A stretch of 64,000 nt of DNA, from contig JAJFZO010000799.1 of assembly GCA_021397835.1 (NCBI GenBank), positions 2,976,001 through 3,040,000 of the forward strand, given 5' to 3'. Made by a program: the position numbers and the translations under genes. The stretch is from Moringa oleifera (lineage: Eukaryota > Streptophyta > Magnoliopsida > Brassicales > Moringaceae). The notes beneath the pieces are model-generated. The model saw only the letters and a program-made list of their open reading frames with translations, was not told the origin of the DNA and made no database searches. Below are positions 34,920 to 47,888 of this stretch, piece by piece. Every line of letters begins with the position of its first letter. Positions within the stretch are counted from its first letter, which is position 1.

Positions 34920-35890
34920 TTAAATTTTTCACTTGTTTGCACAATATGTAACCTTAGTAGAATAGACCCCATTGAACCTTCAGATACTATATCCCATGTA
35001 ACCTTTTCTACAAGCTCTATGTAACTTTAAAATGCTAGGTTCCCTGTAACATTTTTTATAGGTTTTGTGTTATCTTATTTGTAAGTTTTATGTGACTATG
35101 CTTTCGTTAAAGTTATTAGTTTGTGTAAAGATATTACTGTCAGATATGAGTCGATACATGGGATCAATACATCTCGACACAATATAAAAATATAGCTCCA
35201 TGTAATATGGTTAAATATGAAGATATCATTCCATGTAATGTTTTTTATTTTTCTAAAGATATTGCTATTAGATATGGGTCGACATTCAAACGTCATGTAG
35301 GTCGATACCTCGTGTTGACCTTACAATTTCACATTAATAAGGCAAATATTTTAATGTAAAGTGATGACATGTTAGGCATACATCCATATTTTGTTGTAAA
35401 GTTTTGTAAACTTTAATGAAATACAAAATTCATTTGTTTGATATATTTTTAAAATTCAGTTAATAATTATCTGTTAAAGCACATGAATTAGTATATATTT
35501 CATATTGTTTCAAATTCAAGCAAAAACATTGCCACAAACTTGTGTCTACATACATGATTTTTAGTTATATGTTATCCTAAAGTCAAACAGAAATATGCTT
35601 TCAATAAGGGTTGAAAAAACTTTCATACACCTGTCAAACCATAAAAACTAAAACTTAAGCAAAGTGTCTCTGCATGGGCCAATCACACCACAGATGTTTC
35701 ATAAAAGCACATAAAGTTACATAAAACTTATAGATAAGGTTACACGAAACTTGTAAAAAATATTACACAAAACTTACAAATTGAAGGTTACATGGAGTAT
35801 ATGCTATGAAGGTTACGTGGAACCTATACTTTGAAGTTTGTGCGGAGTATATAAGAAAAGGTTATATGGACACTTAATAAACTTTACACG
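34920..35890. mobile_element. foldback or TIR-type DNA element with inverted arms of repeated GTTACATG-like motifs
   Basis: The left arm (about 34920-35100) and right arm (about 35693-35880) are inverted copies. For example 35044-35100 pairs with the complement of 35710-35768 over nearly 60 bases, and the CCTTCA...CCATGTAACC phrase near 34978 pairs with GGTTACATGGAG...TGAAGG at 35787-35813. Within each arm the short motif TGTAACCT or GTTACATGGA recurs several times. The centre holds a second, direct repeat (AAAGATATTxCT with AGATATGxGTCGA at about 35129 and 35255). No transposase is present. Subterminal repeat clusters of this kind occur in CACTA, hAT and Mutator derivatives; the family is not settled and exact ends are uncertain. 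Confidence 0.6.
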
Positions 35891-37878
35891 GATTAAAGGA
35901 TCTTACAAAAAAAAAAAAAAAAAGAAGAGAGAAAAGAGAAGAACAAAAAAGTGGTTATTTCGTTTAACTCTCACTTAGATCTTGGAGAAAAGCATTTGTA
36001 CTTCAACCTTGTAAGAAGAACAAAGCAATTGAAGGCTTTTTAAAAAATTAAGAGATCTCACAAAGAAAAAGAAAAGATAAGAACTCAAATTGCAACAAGC
36101 AAACATGAAATCCATCTTCGCATTTTTTACCCACGCCTCAAACAAACAAATAACAAAATAACGAGAATCACATAAGATTTTTTTAGAAGTTATTTGTCAA
36201 GAATCAATGACGATTTTCAATGAATTTTGAAAAAACTTTTACTATTTGATAAGAGAGATAAAAATAGGATTTGATGATTTTTTGAAGAAAAATGAAAGAA
36301 AAAAGATGAAAAGACTTGACACTATATAGAATAACATTCTTATAAATAAAATTTTTCTTTGAAATTTTTCTTATTTGAAAATTAAAAAAAGTTCAAAATA
36401 TTAGATTAATAAAAATAAACATATTTATGAAGAGCTATTGCTAAAAATAATTTTTTCCCTTAAATATTCAGTTATCTTTGAATGGTGAACATTCTCCTTA
36501 AAAGATAAGTTGCAAAAATATGAATGTATATTTTAATTACTAGCAAATTACGAGCCATAAATTATAATTATCTTTAATAATTGGATAACGATCTACAAAA
36601 TCTTTATATTTATCTTATATTATCAATCAAATCATCACATTCAACAAACAACAAATCAAATCTTAATTTATTAATTTAGTTTAAATTAAATTTTATTAAA
36701 ATATTTAAAAATTAAAGATATTTAAATTAAAATTTTATAAAATAAATTTTTACTAAAAATTTTCATAAATTTTAAAAAATATTTAAATTAGTGTCACAAA
36801 ATTTTTTATAATTTTTTAGGTACTAAAAAATATATTTTTAAAATTTATATTGTCAAAAATTTTAAAAATTCACAAAAAAATTTTGTATCAAAAATTGTTC
36901 AAATAGACATAAAAGAAAGTTAATAATTCATTTAAATTATTTTTAAAATATTTTAATAATAAAAATACTTTTAATTTTTTATAATTACTTTACTTAACAT
37001 TTAATTTAAATTTAATTAATAAATTAAAATTTAATTTATTATTTTTTAATATAAAATTTTAATTAATAATATAAAATAAATATTAAAATTTTATAAAAAT
37101 TTTAAAATAAATATCATTTAAAAAACTTTAAATTTTACTTTCCATCTTCAATGGAATCTTTACTTTCAAAAATTATCTAAATAAATTTTAATATTTTAAT
37201 TTTATCAAAATTGAACATCGTTGAAAAATTTAAATATTAAAAATATTTAAATTAGAGATATTTTATAATAAATTTTAACTTATAATTTTTCATAAATATA
37301 ATAAAATATTTGAGTTATCATTATAAAAAATTTTAAAATTTTTTAACTATCGAAAATATTTTTCTTAAAAAATATAACATCATAAATTTAAAAAATTTAT
37401 AAAAAAATAATTAATTAGTTAAAAAAATTTTAATTTAAAAAATAAAATTAAAATAAAATGTAAAATCTATTTGACAAAATTTTAGTTATTTTTAATAATA
37501 AAAAAATTATCAATTTTTTATAATCATTTTGAGTCAATATTTAATTTAAATAAAATTAATAAATTTTAATTTATTTAAATATATTTTAAAATTTAATATT
37601 TAATTAAAAAATATTAAACTCAAAATTTTAAATTATGTTTATTTAAATTTTTATTTTAATAATTTTTATTTACGTTAGAAGTTTTTCAAGTAACACCAGC
37701 AGTGAACTTTCACAACATTGCCTTCACAAGCATACGTGTCTATCCATATACATCAAGCTCACGGTAGCTCAGTGTAGCTTGCTGCAGGCAAAATTTCCTC
37801 TATGAAACCAGGCTTAAGCCCTCCCTCAAGTCAGTCAGCAGAAAGGCCAGAGGGCGAGGGGCAAAATCAAATGTGAGA
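35891..37878. other. extremely AT-rich block upstream of SURF1
   Basis: From about 36330 to 37680 the sequence is almost only A and T (repeated TTTTAAAATTTAAATT-like phrases). No gene is seen. The last 150 bases before 37879 become mixed in composition and should contain the SURF1 promoter and leader. Confidence 0.7.
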
Positions 37879-40800
37879 ATGGAGAGAACAGCAGCAGCAT
37901 CCATTTCTAAGACCTTGAAAAGGCTCAGTGCCTGCAATGGTGAGCCATTAGCTTCGCTACCAAGGCAGTGGGTTCCACCACCCTCCTCTTCTTGCATCTC
38001 CACCTTTGCTCCTGCCATCTCCTCTGTGCCTGAAACCCCATCTTCACCTTCCTTCCAATCTCAAGGTACCATATATACCTGTTCATCATTTATGGGTTAA
38101 TAGTGTAATTCTTGCATATTGAAATTTGATGTGTGATCCAAGTGATTTTATAAGCTGTTACTGTTCATTGGGAAACTTTTGCAGACAAAGAGAGCGTCAC
38201 AAGGTGGTCAAAATGGTTGTTATTCTTACCTGGAGCTATAACTTTTGGTCTGGGGACGTGGCAGATTTTCAGAAGGCAAGAAAAGGTTAGGTGATCCAAG
38301 TCCTTATTACCACATGTTTTGATCCTTTCTGGTATTTCTATATGTTTATTCAAAATGTTTTGCTCTATACTTATTCGGGATTTCATGGGTGCCTTAAGTA
38401 TGTTTTCACTTTCTTGAGCTCTCAATACTTACTAGTTCTGTTGGATTCTTAGTCATGTTTTATTTTCCATTAAAAAAAAAAAAAAGAGAGAGAAGTATGT
38501 TCATTAAGTACAACAACTCCTGTCTCAGTACTGAGTTAGCATAAACCTCCTAGAAAGTTCTGAAAATTTAAAAGTTAAAGGAAGACTTCAAAGAAGTGAA
38601 CTTGTCAACATATATATATATATACCCATTTTACACACACTCTTGCATGTACCTCATCGCAATATTGTTTTGCTGTATCTTGTAGGGAAAATGAAAGTAT
38701 GTGATCTATGGGAGGGTGCAATTCTTAGATTTAGGTTGACAATGTTACGCACAAGCTCAGCAAGCTTGGAAATATATCTGAAACAAAAATCTTAAGTGGA
38801 TTTCAGTTTACAAATTCCTAGGTGATTCTTGTTTCAAGTTTTCCTTTTTTTTTTGAAAAAAAAGATATGAAATAGAAAGAGATTTATGTGAGGGTTTATG
38901 AATAGAGATCATCAATCTATCCCCTCATACCCACTAAAATTAAAAAGAACACTGAAAATAAATCTTTGCATGTGATGCTCTTTTAGTAAACTCAAGGCAT
39001 CAATGCTATTCTTTTACATTAGCTGGATACTTTGAGACTCTTCTAAACTTTTAAGAGATGCTTTACGCCCAATTCGTTGTCCAATTGATTGCATAAGTAA
39101 TGAAAAAAGTGGGTGTTAGGAGGAGTCATAGGGATATCAATAAAGAACTTAGGAGGCTGGAATGTTTGATTAATTATGAGAAGTCTAGAAAAGGGAAGGA
39201 GAGGGACAAAGAGAGGATGGAAGGTATGAGCACTATAAACAACCATGGTTCTTAGAATATTATTGTGAAATGTGAGGGGATGAACAATGTTGAAAAAAGG
39301 GTTTTCATCAAACATACTTTAAATAGATGGAAGGCTGATGTGGTGTGTTTGCAGGAGATGAAAATAGAAGAGATGAATGAGTGTGATTAAGGGCTTGTAG
39401 GGTAGGCATAGAGTGGAATGGGAAGCCAAAGTTGCACAGGGGAATGCAGGTGGCATCCTGGTGTGTTGGAACGGGAAGTTGGGAAATAAGATAGAGAGTT
39501 GGGAGGGTGCTATGTCATTGTCATGTGTATTTGAATTGGAGGGGTTGGGTATGAAGTGGGTTTTTAGTGGGATATATGGGAGTTGCATAAGGAGAGAGAG
39601 TCGTCTACTATGGGAGGATTTAAGGGAACGTAGAAGAAGATGGGCTGTGATGCCATGGGGGGTAAGGGAAGATTTTAATCAAGTCTTATTCTCATATGAA
39701 AGAATGGGAGTAGGGAGGAGTGAGGATCAATTAAGGGAACTCAGAGAGGTTATAATGGAACCGGAGCTGCAAGATTTACCATTGGCAGGGGGGAACTTTA
39801 CCTGGTCTAATCTAAGGTCCATCCATGTCACGATTGGACAGCTTTGTGGTATCTAACAGGTAGGAGCAAAAATTTCCTAGGATGCAATAAGTGCTACTGC
39901 CTAGACCTACCTCTGATCATCATCCGATTGCCTTGGAGATGGATAGTATGGGGTGGGCCCCATGTTCGTTGAAATTCGAGAATAGTTGGTCGCAGATAAG
40001 AGGTTTTGATGCTCTTGTAAAAGAGCGGTAGGAGGGAGTAAGGGAGGCAGGAAATGCGAGTTTTGTGTTGGCATGTAGGATGAAAGGAATCAAAGGAGCA
40101 CTTAAAAAGATAGAGCAAGGAGCTGGTTGGGAGGGTGGGTGAGAGAGGAGAGAGCTTGTGGAAGGAGTTAAAGGAACTCGATAATGTTAGAATGGGAGGA
40201 GTAAGCACTGAGGATCAAAATAAAGAAAAGGGCAAAAACGAGTAAAAAACTGGTGCAATTGATGAGGACGAAGGAGATTTCATGGAGTCAAAAATATGAA
40301 GTCTTGTGCTTGAAGGCAAGAGACAAAAATATGGCTTATTTTCATAGAATGGCTACTACTCATAGAACATGTAACTTCATTGGAAGTTAAAAATTAAAGG
40401 AGAACAAGTAGAAGGGAATGAGGAGTTAAAAGTGGGGATTGGTGAGTATTATAAGCAGCTATATCAAGAGACAAAGGCTTGGAGGCTTAAATTAGATGGC
40501 TTAGAGTTTAAGAAAATTGATAGCTATATGAGGCAGTGGCTAGAAATGCCGTTTGAGGAAGAGGAAGTGAATAGTGTGTTGCTTGACTATGATGGAGACA
40601 AGGCTCCAGGTCCAGATGGTTTGACTATGGCACTGTTGAAGGCAAATTGGGGGTAGTGAAAAATGATATACTGTTTGAGGAATTTCATGATAGGAGTAAG
40701 TTTGTAAGGTTGTTGAACTCAACATTTATAGTGCTGGTTGAGAAGAAATTAGGAGCAGAAAATATCACTAATTTTAGACTTATCAGTCTGGTAGGATGTA

Positions 40801-43800
40801 TTTATAAAATTATCACATTGGCAAGGAGATTCAGACGGGTAGTGGAGTGTGTGGTGGATTATTGTCAACATGATTTTGTGAAAGGTAGGCAAATTCTTGG
40901 TGCAGCTCTTATTGCTAATGAAGTGGTGGATAACCAAATAAAGGTGGGAAAGAAAGGTGCCATCTATAAACTTGACATGGAAAAAGCATATACCCTTGTA
41001 TCTTGGGATTTTTTAATGAACATGATAAGAAGGATAGGGTGTGGAGAGAGATGGTGTAAATGGATTCATTGGTGTATTTTACCTGCTTCATTTGCGATGC
41101 TAGTAAACGGGGTCCCAACTCAATTTTTTAGTGCATCTAGAGTTATAAGACAAGGTGACCCTCTGTCATCTTTGCTCTTTATTGTAGTTATGGAGGCTCT
41201 CGGTAGATTGTTGGCTAAGGCAGTGGAGGAGAGATTGGTGGCAGGTTTTAAAATTGGTAGCCAAGAAAATGAGATGATAGTCTCTTACTTGCTCTTTGTA
41301 GATGACACAATAATACTATGTGGAGTAGGAGAAAATAATAAATCTAAGGTGCCTTTTGCTGGGTTTTGAAGCAGTATCAGGTCTGAATATTAACTTGGGG
41401 AAGAGCAGTAATTGGCGAAGAGGTAGATGGGAGTAGGTTGGCTGGCCTGCTGGGTTGTAAGTTGACTGCCCTTCCAATGAAATATCTTGGACTGCGCACT
41501 TGGAGCCAAGTATAAAGAGAAGACAGTTTGGAAAGACATTTGGAACGTTTTGAAAGGAAGTTTGCAAGGTGGAAAAAGCACTATCTGTCTAAGGCCAGGA
41601 GACTTACTCTCATAAAGAGTAGACTGTCAAATCTGCCAGTTTCCAATCCCAAGAGTGGTAGCCAAGCAACTGAGGCCACTCCAAAGGAAGTTTATGTGGG
41701 GTAACATGGGTGATTGTTATGAATATCATTTGGTGAAGTGGGTTGTGGTGACCCAACTTATTCAGTGTGGAGGGTTAGGGGTCAAAGCTCTACAGACCTT
41801 TAATAGAGCTTTATTAGGGAAGTGGCTTTGGAGATATGTGGTGGAGAAGGAGAGATTTTGAAGGAGGATAGTGAAGTGTAAGTATGGGGAAATGGTGGGG
41901 AGATGGATGACGAAATGCGGAAGGGAGCCTTATGGGGTTAGTGTGTGGAGAAATATTAGAAATGGTTGGGAGAGTTGGAAAAATGGATCGAGTTTACGGC
42001 ATGAAGAGGAAATAATATAATGGTCTGGAAAGATAGATGGTGTGGAGACAGACCCCTTTGTGAAACCTTCCCTGCTGTGTACTCCTTGGCATGTGATAAA
42101 AAGCTTGGGTCTGTGACTGCAGGATAGGGAATGATAGAAATGATGTATGGTTTACGTGCAGGACTGGGAGATCAGCAAGCTGGAGGAATTCTATACAAGG
42201 CTTCGAAATTGCAAGACAGATGATAACTTGGAAGATGCAATAATATGGAAACTGGGCAGTGAAGGGTCAATTTTCTGTTAAGTCCTACTTTAATGTGTTG
42301 AACAGGGGTGAGGGCAGCAAGTAGTTCCCACGGAGACTGATTTGGAAGGCTTATATACCTCCTAAGGTAGCCTTTTTCTCTTGGGAGGTGGCGAAGGGTA
42401 AGATCTTGATGATTTACAATTTAAAAAAGAGGGTTAAGATTATGGTGAACAGGGGCTATCTATGCAAGTAGAAAGAAGAGACAATTTATCACTTGCTTCT
42501 AGGATGCAGCTAGACTGGGCTGTTGCGGGTTCTGTAGATGTGGAGCTACTGGCTTGGACTGGGCAGAGGATAAGAAAAGAAGGCGGAGAATTATTAACAT
42601 GATCCCACGTTTAATTTTTGGGCTACTATGGAGAGAAAGGAATAGGAATAGCTATGAAACTCCAATAGAAATGATCAGGGATTCATGGATTTATGTGTTC
42701 AATCTGATGTACATGAGGGAATAGTAGAGTTCTTAGAATACTTTGACCTATATGCACTAACTGTACTTGTAATGGGTGACACCCCCTTGGTGCTTGGTGA
42801 ATAATACTTACACTTATGTTTCTGCTAAAAAAAAAAAAAAAGTAATCACAAAAGCTTCTGGTATAAATTTATGATTGGACCTTTGGCTAATAATGAACCC
42901 TACGGATCTAATGGATTTGTGGAAAGTCAGTATTTCGGATTAAAATTTCTCATTGATATGCTGTTTTCTCCTTAAAAAATTTCATGAACTTTGTAAGCTT
43001 GTTCTGTGATAATTTTGGCAGAAGTATGTACCCATGCCAACTGCTATCAGGATTTTTCTTCTTGCAAAAATGGATGGGCAGCTTCAACCTTAGGAACTGT
43101 CCTATTTATGTGACGTTGTTCTTTATTTGTATTATTTTATTCCTTAACACAAATATGCTTCTTTTTTTCTTTGTTTTTCTTTTCTTTTTATTGGTTGAGG
43201 ACTCACCAGGAACAGTAACTTCTATTTCATGTTTATATCAGTAATTGAAGTCTTCCGTATAGGTTCTAGTTCAGTTGATGACTATGTGTGACAAAGTCTT
43301 ACATATACAGATAAAAATGTTGGAGTATCGACAGAGGAGGCTGGAAACGGAACCAGTGATGCTCAATAACCTAGCTCATTTGAATGAAAACTTGGATTCG
43401 CTAGAGTTTAAAAGGGTCATATGCAAAGGAACATTCGATGAGGGCAGGTCGATCTATGTGGGCCCACGTTCCAGAAGCATTTCAGGGGTGACAGAAAATG
43501 GATACTATGTCATTACTCCCTTGTTGCCAATCCCCAAGAACCCTGAGAGGTGAGGTTATTGCCTCCCCCTTTTCCTGCTTCTCTAACTTTATTGTTTTAT
43601 TAATGGCTATGCAACCGACTTTTGATGAATCACAATGCCTGGTTTTAACTCTTAAACTTTGTTTATCATTCGGTTGAGGGAATAAAACCGTTTTATTTTA
43701 GTTATTGTTGAGTCACATTCTTAGTCTTCTATAATAATTTGTTCTTGTTCATTTGCCATTCGTTCTGAATATATAACCAATAGTTGACTGCTCCTTATGG

Positions 43801-46800
43801 CTAGGCATCAACTGTTTACTAGATCAGTGCATGCTTGTTCAAAAGGAGAGCTTCATTTTTATCGTTGAGATGCAAAAGATACTTTCACTTTTTGCATGGA
43901 TTACTTGAACAATCTATTTAATGCATAATTAACTTTTTCAGCTCATACTCAAGAATGCCCAATCTATCCACTAGATCTAGGCAGTTGATTTTCATGGTGG
44001 CGATGCACAACTAGTAATAAACACAAGGAAGAGCAAGGGAGATTATCGTGTAGCATCTTAATGGAAGCAAAATATAGCATGAGATAGTGCAACATGCCCC
44101 ATTCTCCTTACCCCTCAGAACCTATACCTCTAGTAAGGCTAGGTTCAGGCTTGGAGTACTGTCCATCTTGATTGAGACCGAAAAACTATCTAAAGTGAAG
44201 CCTAGTTTAAGCTGTCATGTAAATAATATGAAACACAATCAACATCCCCACTGGCATTATGGGAAGTTTGATCAGCCATATGAAAATAGCAAAGGAACTT
44301 TTGTGTGTGTGTGTAAGTTTGCTCTTCAAAGCATGAATTATAGGGTGATGATGAAAATAATTTGCAAAAATGATAGAAAATTTGTAGCTCATGTTTCCAA
44401 TTTGGTTCTTGCAAAAACAAATGGAAGGCAGCAAATGATGTGATATGTATGGTGCAAAATCCAGATGTGTTTCCTTGATACTAGAAGGTCTGTTAGGGTT
44501 CCTTCAATCATTTGGTGGACCAGCTCAATTGGAGAAAGTCCATCTCTGCAGAAGTCTTTTCAGCAAAAGGAGATGTGGGGTTATGTTTGAAGAATGCATG
44601 AGCTTGCTGTATATAAGATTTGATAAATAATAAGTACTACATCATCTCCTTTAGTTACTACAATATTTTTGTTTTTATATATATTTGTGTATTTATCTGC
44701 GATAAATTGTATACGAATATACATGCAAATGTCTATTTATATATCCATATGAACACACAAATACGCACATATCGGTGTGTATTCCCTTCAAAGATGAGAT
44801 GGCATTTTTAGAGTACGTCTTTTACCAAGCTAATTTGTTTTCATGAGATTCTCTTTTTGGAGTTGTTATATTCATAGTATCTGAACCTGAAAAGGTCTTC
44901 ATGAAAACTTGAACTCAAATGCACATTAAGATTCACAGAAAAGTGACTAACTCTAACAAGTAGGAGAAAAAGTCTTCACATAAAGGAACTTGGACTCAAA
45001 TGCACATTAAGATTCACAGAAAAGCAACTAACTCTAACAAGTGGAAGTCAGGAGACAATAGATTGGGTCTGGCACTGGCTTTGATATTAGGTGAGAATTT
45101 AGATAACTCCTCTGACAAAGCTGATATTGAATATATGGGAAATTCTCTAAATTAATATTACTAGGCTCTGTTTATTATTTTCTTTTCCGTTTCCTCTTTT
45201 CGTAACTTTTCGGATGCTTTGGTCAAACTGTTTTCATATATTGGTGGGTTCCATTAGAGGTCAATGAACCCCACATCAGTTTTGCAAATTCTTCTACACC
45301 TTTATGCTATTATATATGCATATCAGCTGTTTCCAAGTGATTAACAAAACCATTTGAATGGTGTCAAGTGCTGTCAAATTTTTGTGTGACTTGTGTCAGA
45401 TTAGGTGTGATTGGATTTGATGGTATTCTATACATTGTAAGTAACTTGCCATGTAATTTTTTCTCTCTAAAATGAAAAAAGTTGACAAGGATTGAAACAT
45501 CCTGGAGAAATGCTTCAGATTATCCTCTTCCTTATAACTATTTGTATATTAGACATATTATGTTCTTATTGCTGTGTTGTGTGCTTCCCATAAGTAATGC
45601 TTACTTCTTCTCTACCCTCTCACCCTGGGCAAGAAAAAATTTCACTTTGACGGATATATTGAACCCCTTTGCTATTTTTCCATCCATCTAGCAGTGCTCT
45701 AATTCTTCCAATTGCAGTGTGCAGTCACCAGTTCTGGTTAACAGGGGATGGGTTCCCCGTAGTTGGAGAGAAAAATCTCATGATGTTTCAGAAGATGCAG
45801 AACAGCTCTCAAACATAGCATGCCACCCTGCCCAAAAGAGTGAACAAAGCTCTTGGTGGAAATTTTGGTCAAAGAAGCCTGAAGTCATAGAGGTAATACA
45901 TACTACCTTGTCAGCTCATGATCTGTAGGTTGATGCAATTGATAGGACAACTTTGGAGAGACAAAGTCAGTTTTCTTGCAACTTACAGGATCAGGTCCAT
46001 ACTGTTACTCCGATGGAAGTTGTTGGAGTAATACGTCACAGTGAGAACCCTAGCATATTTGTCCCAGCAAATGATCCGAGTTCTGGCCAGTGGTTCTATG
46101 TTGATGTTCCTTCTATTGCTCGTGCTGCTGCACTTCCTGAGAATACCATCTACATTGAGGACATCAATGAAAATGTCAACCCAAGCAACCCTTACCCTGT
46201 TCCAAAGGACATAAATACCTTGATTCGCAGTTCAGTCATGCCACAAGATCATCTCAATTATACATTTACATGGTAAGCTTGTTATATCTCTTGATAGTTT
46301 ACCAGGAAGGAAGGCTTTGAATCTCAATTTTCATTTTAAGATACATGTGCAGTCTTATGTTAGTCATCTTTTTTTTTCTGAATATTATATCTGTTCATTG
46401 TCATGATTAATATGTTTCTGCTGCTTATGATTGTTGAGAGGAGGCAGATCTTACATCACTGTTATTCAAATGGTCTTATATTACTACTAAGATTGATTGA
46501 TGGCAAGTCCTTGGCTTTCTTAAAAACCATTAAATGTTGAATAAGGCAATAGATAGAATGAGATAGCTGGGATATAAATTGTTGATTCCAAGTCTTGGAG
46601 AAGATTCTAGAAGGATAGCTGGTTCATCCTTTATGCTCAGATGCCTATGAATGCACTGGGTTTTATTAAGGTTGAAGGAGGACATCCTGCTGTCAAAGTA
46701 GTCATGCTCAGAAGTTGCACGCATTTGACACTTTGGTCAGAAATTGTTGATGTGCAAAAGAAAATCCGAATGGCTTTAGATTCCTCAGATTCACTGAGCT

Positions 46801-47888
46801 AAAAGAGGCATTTGCTTTATCCCAGATGAAATCTATTTTCCATTGAAGTGGATTTGGATTATCTTTTCCACTGTCTGGACAGAATATACTGTTAGTTTGC
46901 TTGCTGCAGAAAATTAGTTTTTCATTACTTTGAGTAGGATTCATCAATAAAAGAGTTATTCATGTAGTTGTGTAAGAATGGTGTGATATATGGGCACTCC
47001 TTCCCTTTAAAGATACAGATTGGCCTATGAGGTGCTTGGCAGATCTTTGGAAGGAATAGTTGAAAGCTTTGTATATCTTGATAAAATTTCTTCAGTCTGA
47101 CACGACTGAGTTGACATCTTTAAAAGTACGCATAAAAGATTGTGTTAAAGAAATTTAGGTAGTTCATGATCAGTGCGCTGATGTATAAACTTGTAAGTTC
47201 GGATGTACTACGACTTCAAAAAGTTTTTATGGCGCTTTCAGGATATTGAAATATGAATAGACTTGGAAGTCAGAACACAATGATTTCTGAAGAACCTTGA
47301 AAAATAGTCAAGAAGGTAGTTTAGGTAGATACTAGACGCCATAATATTGAAATTTGGTGTGCTTGAAAGATGTTGCCAGATAAATACAGAATCCCATAGT
47401 CATCAAGAGATGGAAATTATGGTAGCTTCAGGATCTATGTTTTAATGATGTAAAACTAGAAAAGATGGATAAATTGGCTTAAGATTTTATTAATAAGTTA
47501 GTATCTTGAATGGCCACTTCTGGAAATCCTAATTGTTAAGCACTGTCATTTCTGCACCTATACTTTGATCATTTTACTTTTACTGTTGAATGGCCTTGTA
47601 CTTTATGGAGCATTAAGGAAAAAGAATTTTTTAAAATAAAAAAAACGGAGCATGTGCATGTAAGTTTTGATAATTGAGAAGGCCTGCATTTCGGTGATGT
47701 TTTCCTGCATGTTGTTGTATTTGTGTAATTTTTTTTTTAACATATTGAGTGGAATTTCTGTTTATCTAATATGTTGCAGCTTTGAGTGCCTGGTCTGATA
47801 TGTTTTGTTGTTGAGCAGGTATTCTCTATCTGCTGCAGTAACATTTATGGCTTTCAAGAGACTAAGGCCCAAAAGGATCAGGAGATAG
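37879..47888 (+). CDS. SURF1: SURF1-like cytochrome c oxidase assembly protein, mitochondrial, 6 exons
   Basis: Exons: 37879-38065, 38185-38285, 43311-43549, 45718-45892, 45929-46272, 47819-47888; 1116 nt, 371 aa, and every junction closes in frame with GT-AG sites. Residues 1-62 are rich in Ser, Arg, Ala and Pro with few acids, like a mitochondrial presequence. The first membrane span with the conserved FGLGTWQ block is at about 68-91. The soluble part contains GYYVITPL, VLVNRGWVP and the SNPYPVPKDINTLIRS and MPQDHLNY blocks typical of plant SURF1. The second span is the C-terminal YSLSAAVTFMAF. SURF1 proteins act in the inner membrane in building complex IV. The region between the NRGWVP block and PMEVVGVIRH is long and variable, as in other plants. 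Intron 2 (5 kb) contains a LINE. Confidence 0.93.
38286..43310. other. SURF1 intron 2
   Basis: This 5-kb intron runs from GTTAGG to TACAG between the first membrane span and the soluble domain. About 3.8 kb of it is LINE sequence (39050-42841). The flanks are AT-rich, with a TA dinucleotide run near 38610. Confidence 0.8.
39050..42841 (+). mobile_element. L1-type LINE, nearly full ORF2, with poly-A tail, in SURF1 intron 2
   Basis: Same strand as SURF1. In order it shows the endonuclease (39260-39850: VKCEGMNNVEKR, RWKADVVCLQEM, then LPLAGGNFTWS), reverse transcriptase (40430-41370: DKAPGPDGL, LISLVGCIYKII, FVKGRQILGAALIANE, YKLDMEKAY, IRQGDPLSSLLFI and the catalytic FVDD), the post-RT region (41640-41870, RKFMWG and GLGVKALQTFNRALLGKW) and the zf-RVT domain (42330-42510, IWKAYIPPKVAFFSWEVAKGKIL). 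It ends with TPLVLGE and an A-run at 42827-42841. Stops and frameshifts occur throughout, so it is dead. The 5' limit is approximate and no exact target-site duplication was confirmed. Confidence 0.88.
43550..45717. other. SURF1 intron 3
   Basis: This 2.2-kb GT-AG intron contains a two-copy direct repeat (about 44889-45049) and a TG microsatellite near 44300. No gene is seen. Confidence 0.7.
44889..45049 (+). repeat. 81-bp direct duplication in SURF1 intron 3
   Basis: Two adjacent copies offset by 81 bases share the phrases AGATTCACAGAAAAG and CTAACTCTAACAAGT. They differ at a few positions. Confidence 0.85.
46273..47818. other. SURF1 intron 5
   Basis: This 1.5-kb GT-AG intron splits the tryptophan codon before YSLSAAV. 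It is AT-rich with no supported gene or repeat. Confidence 0.7.
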
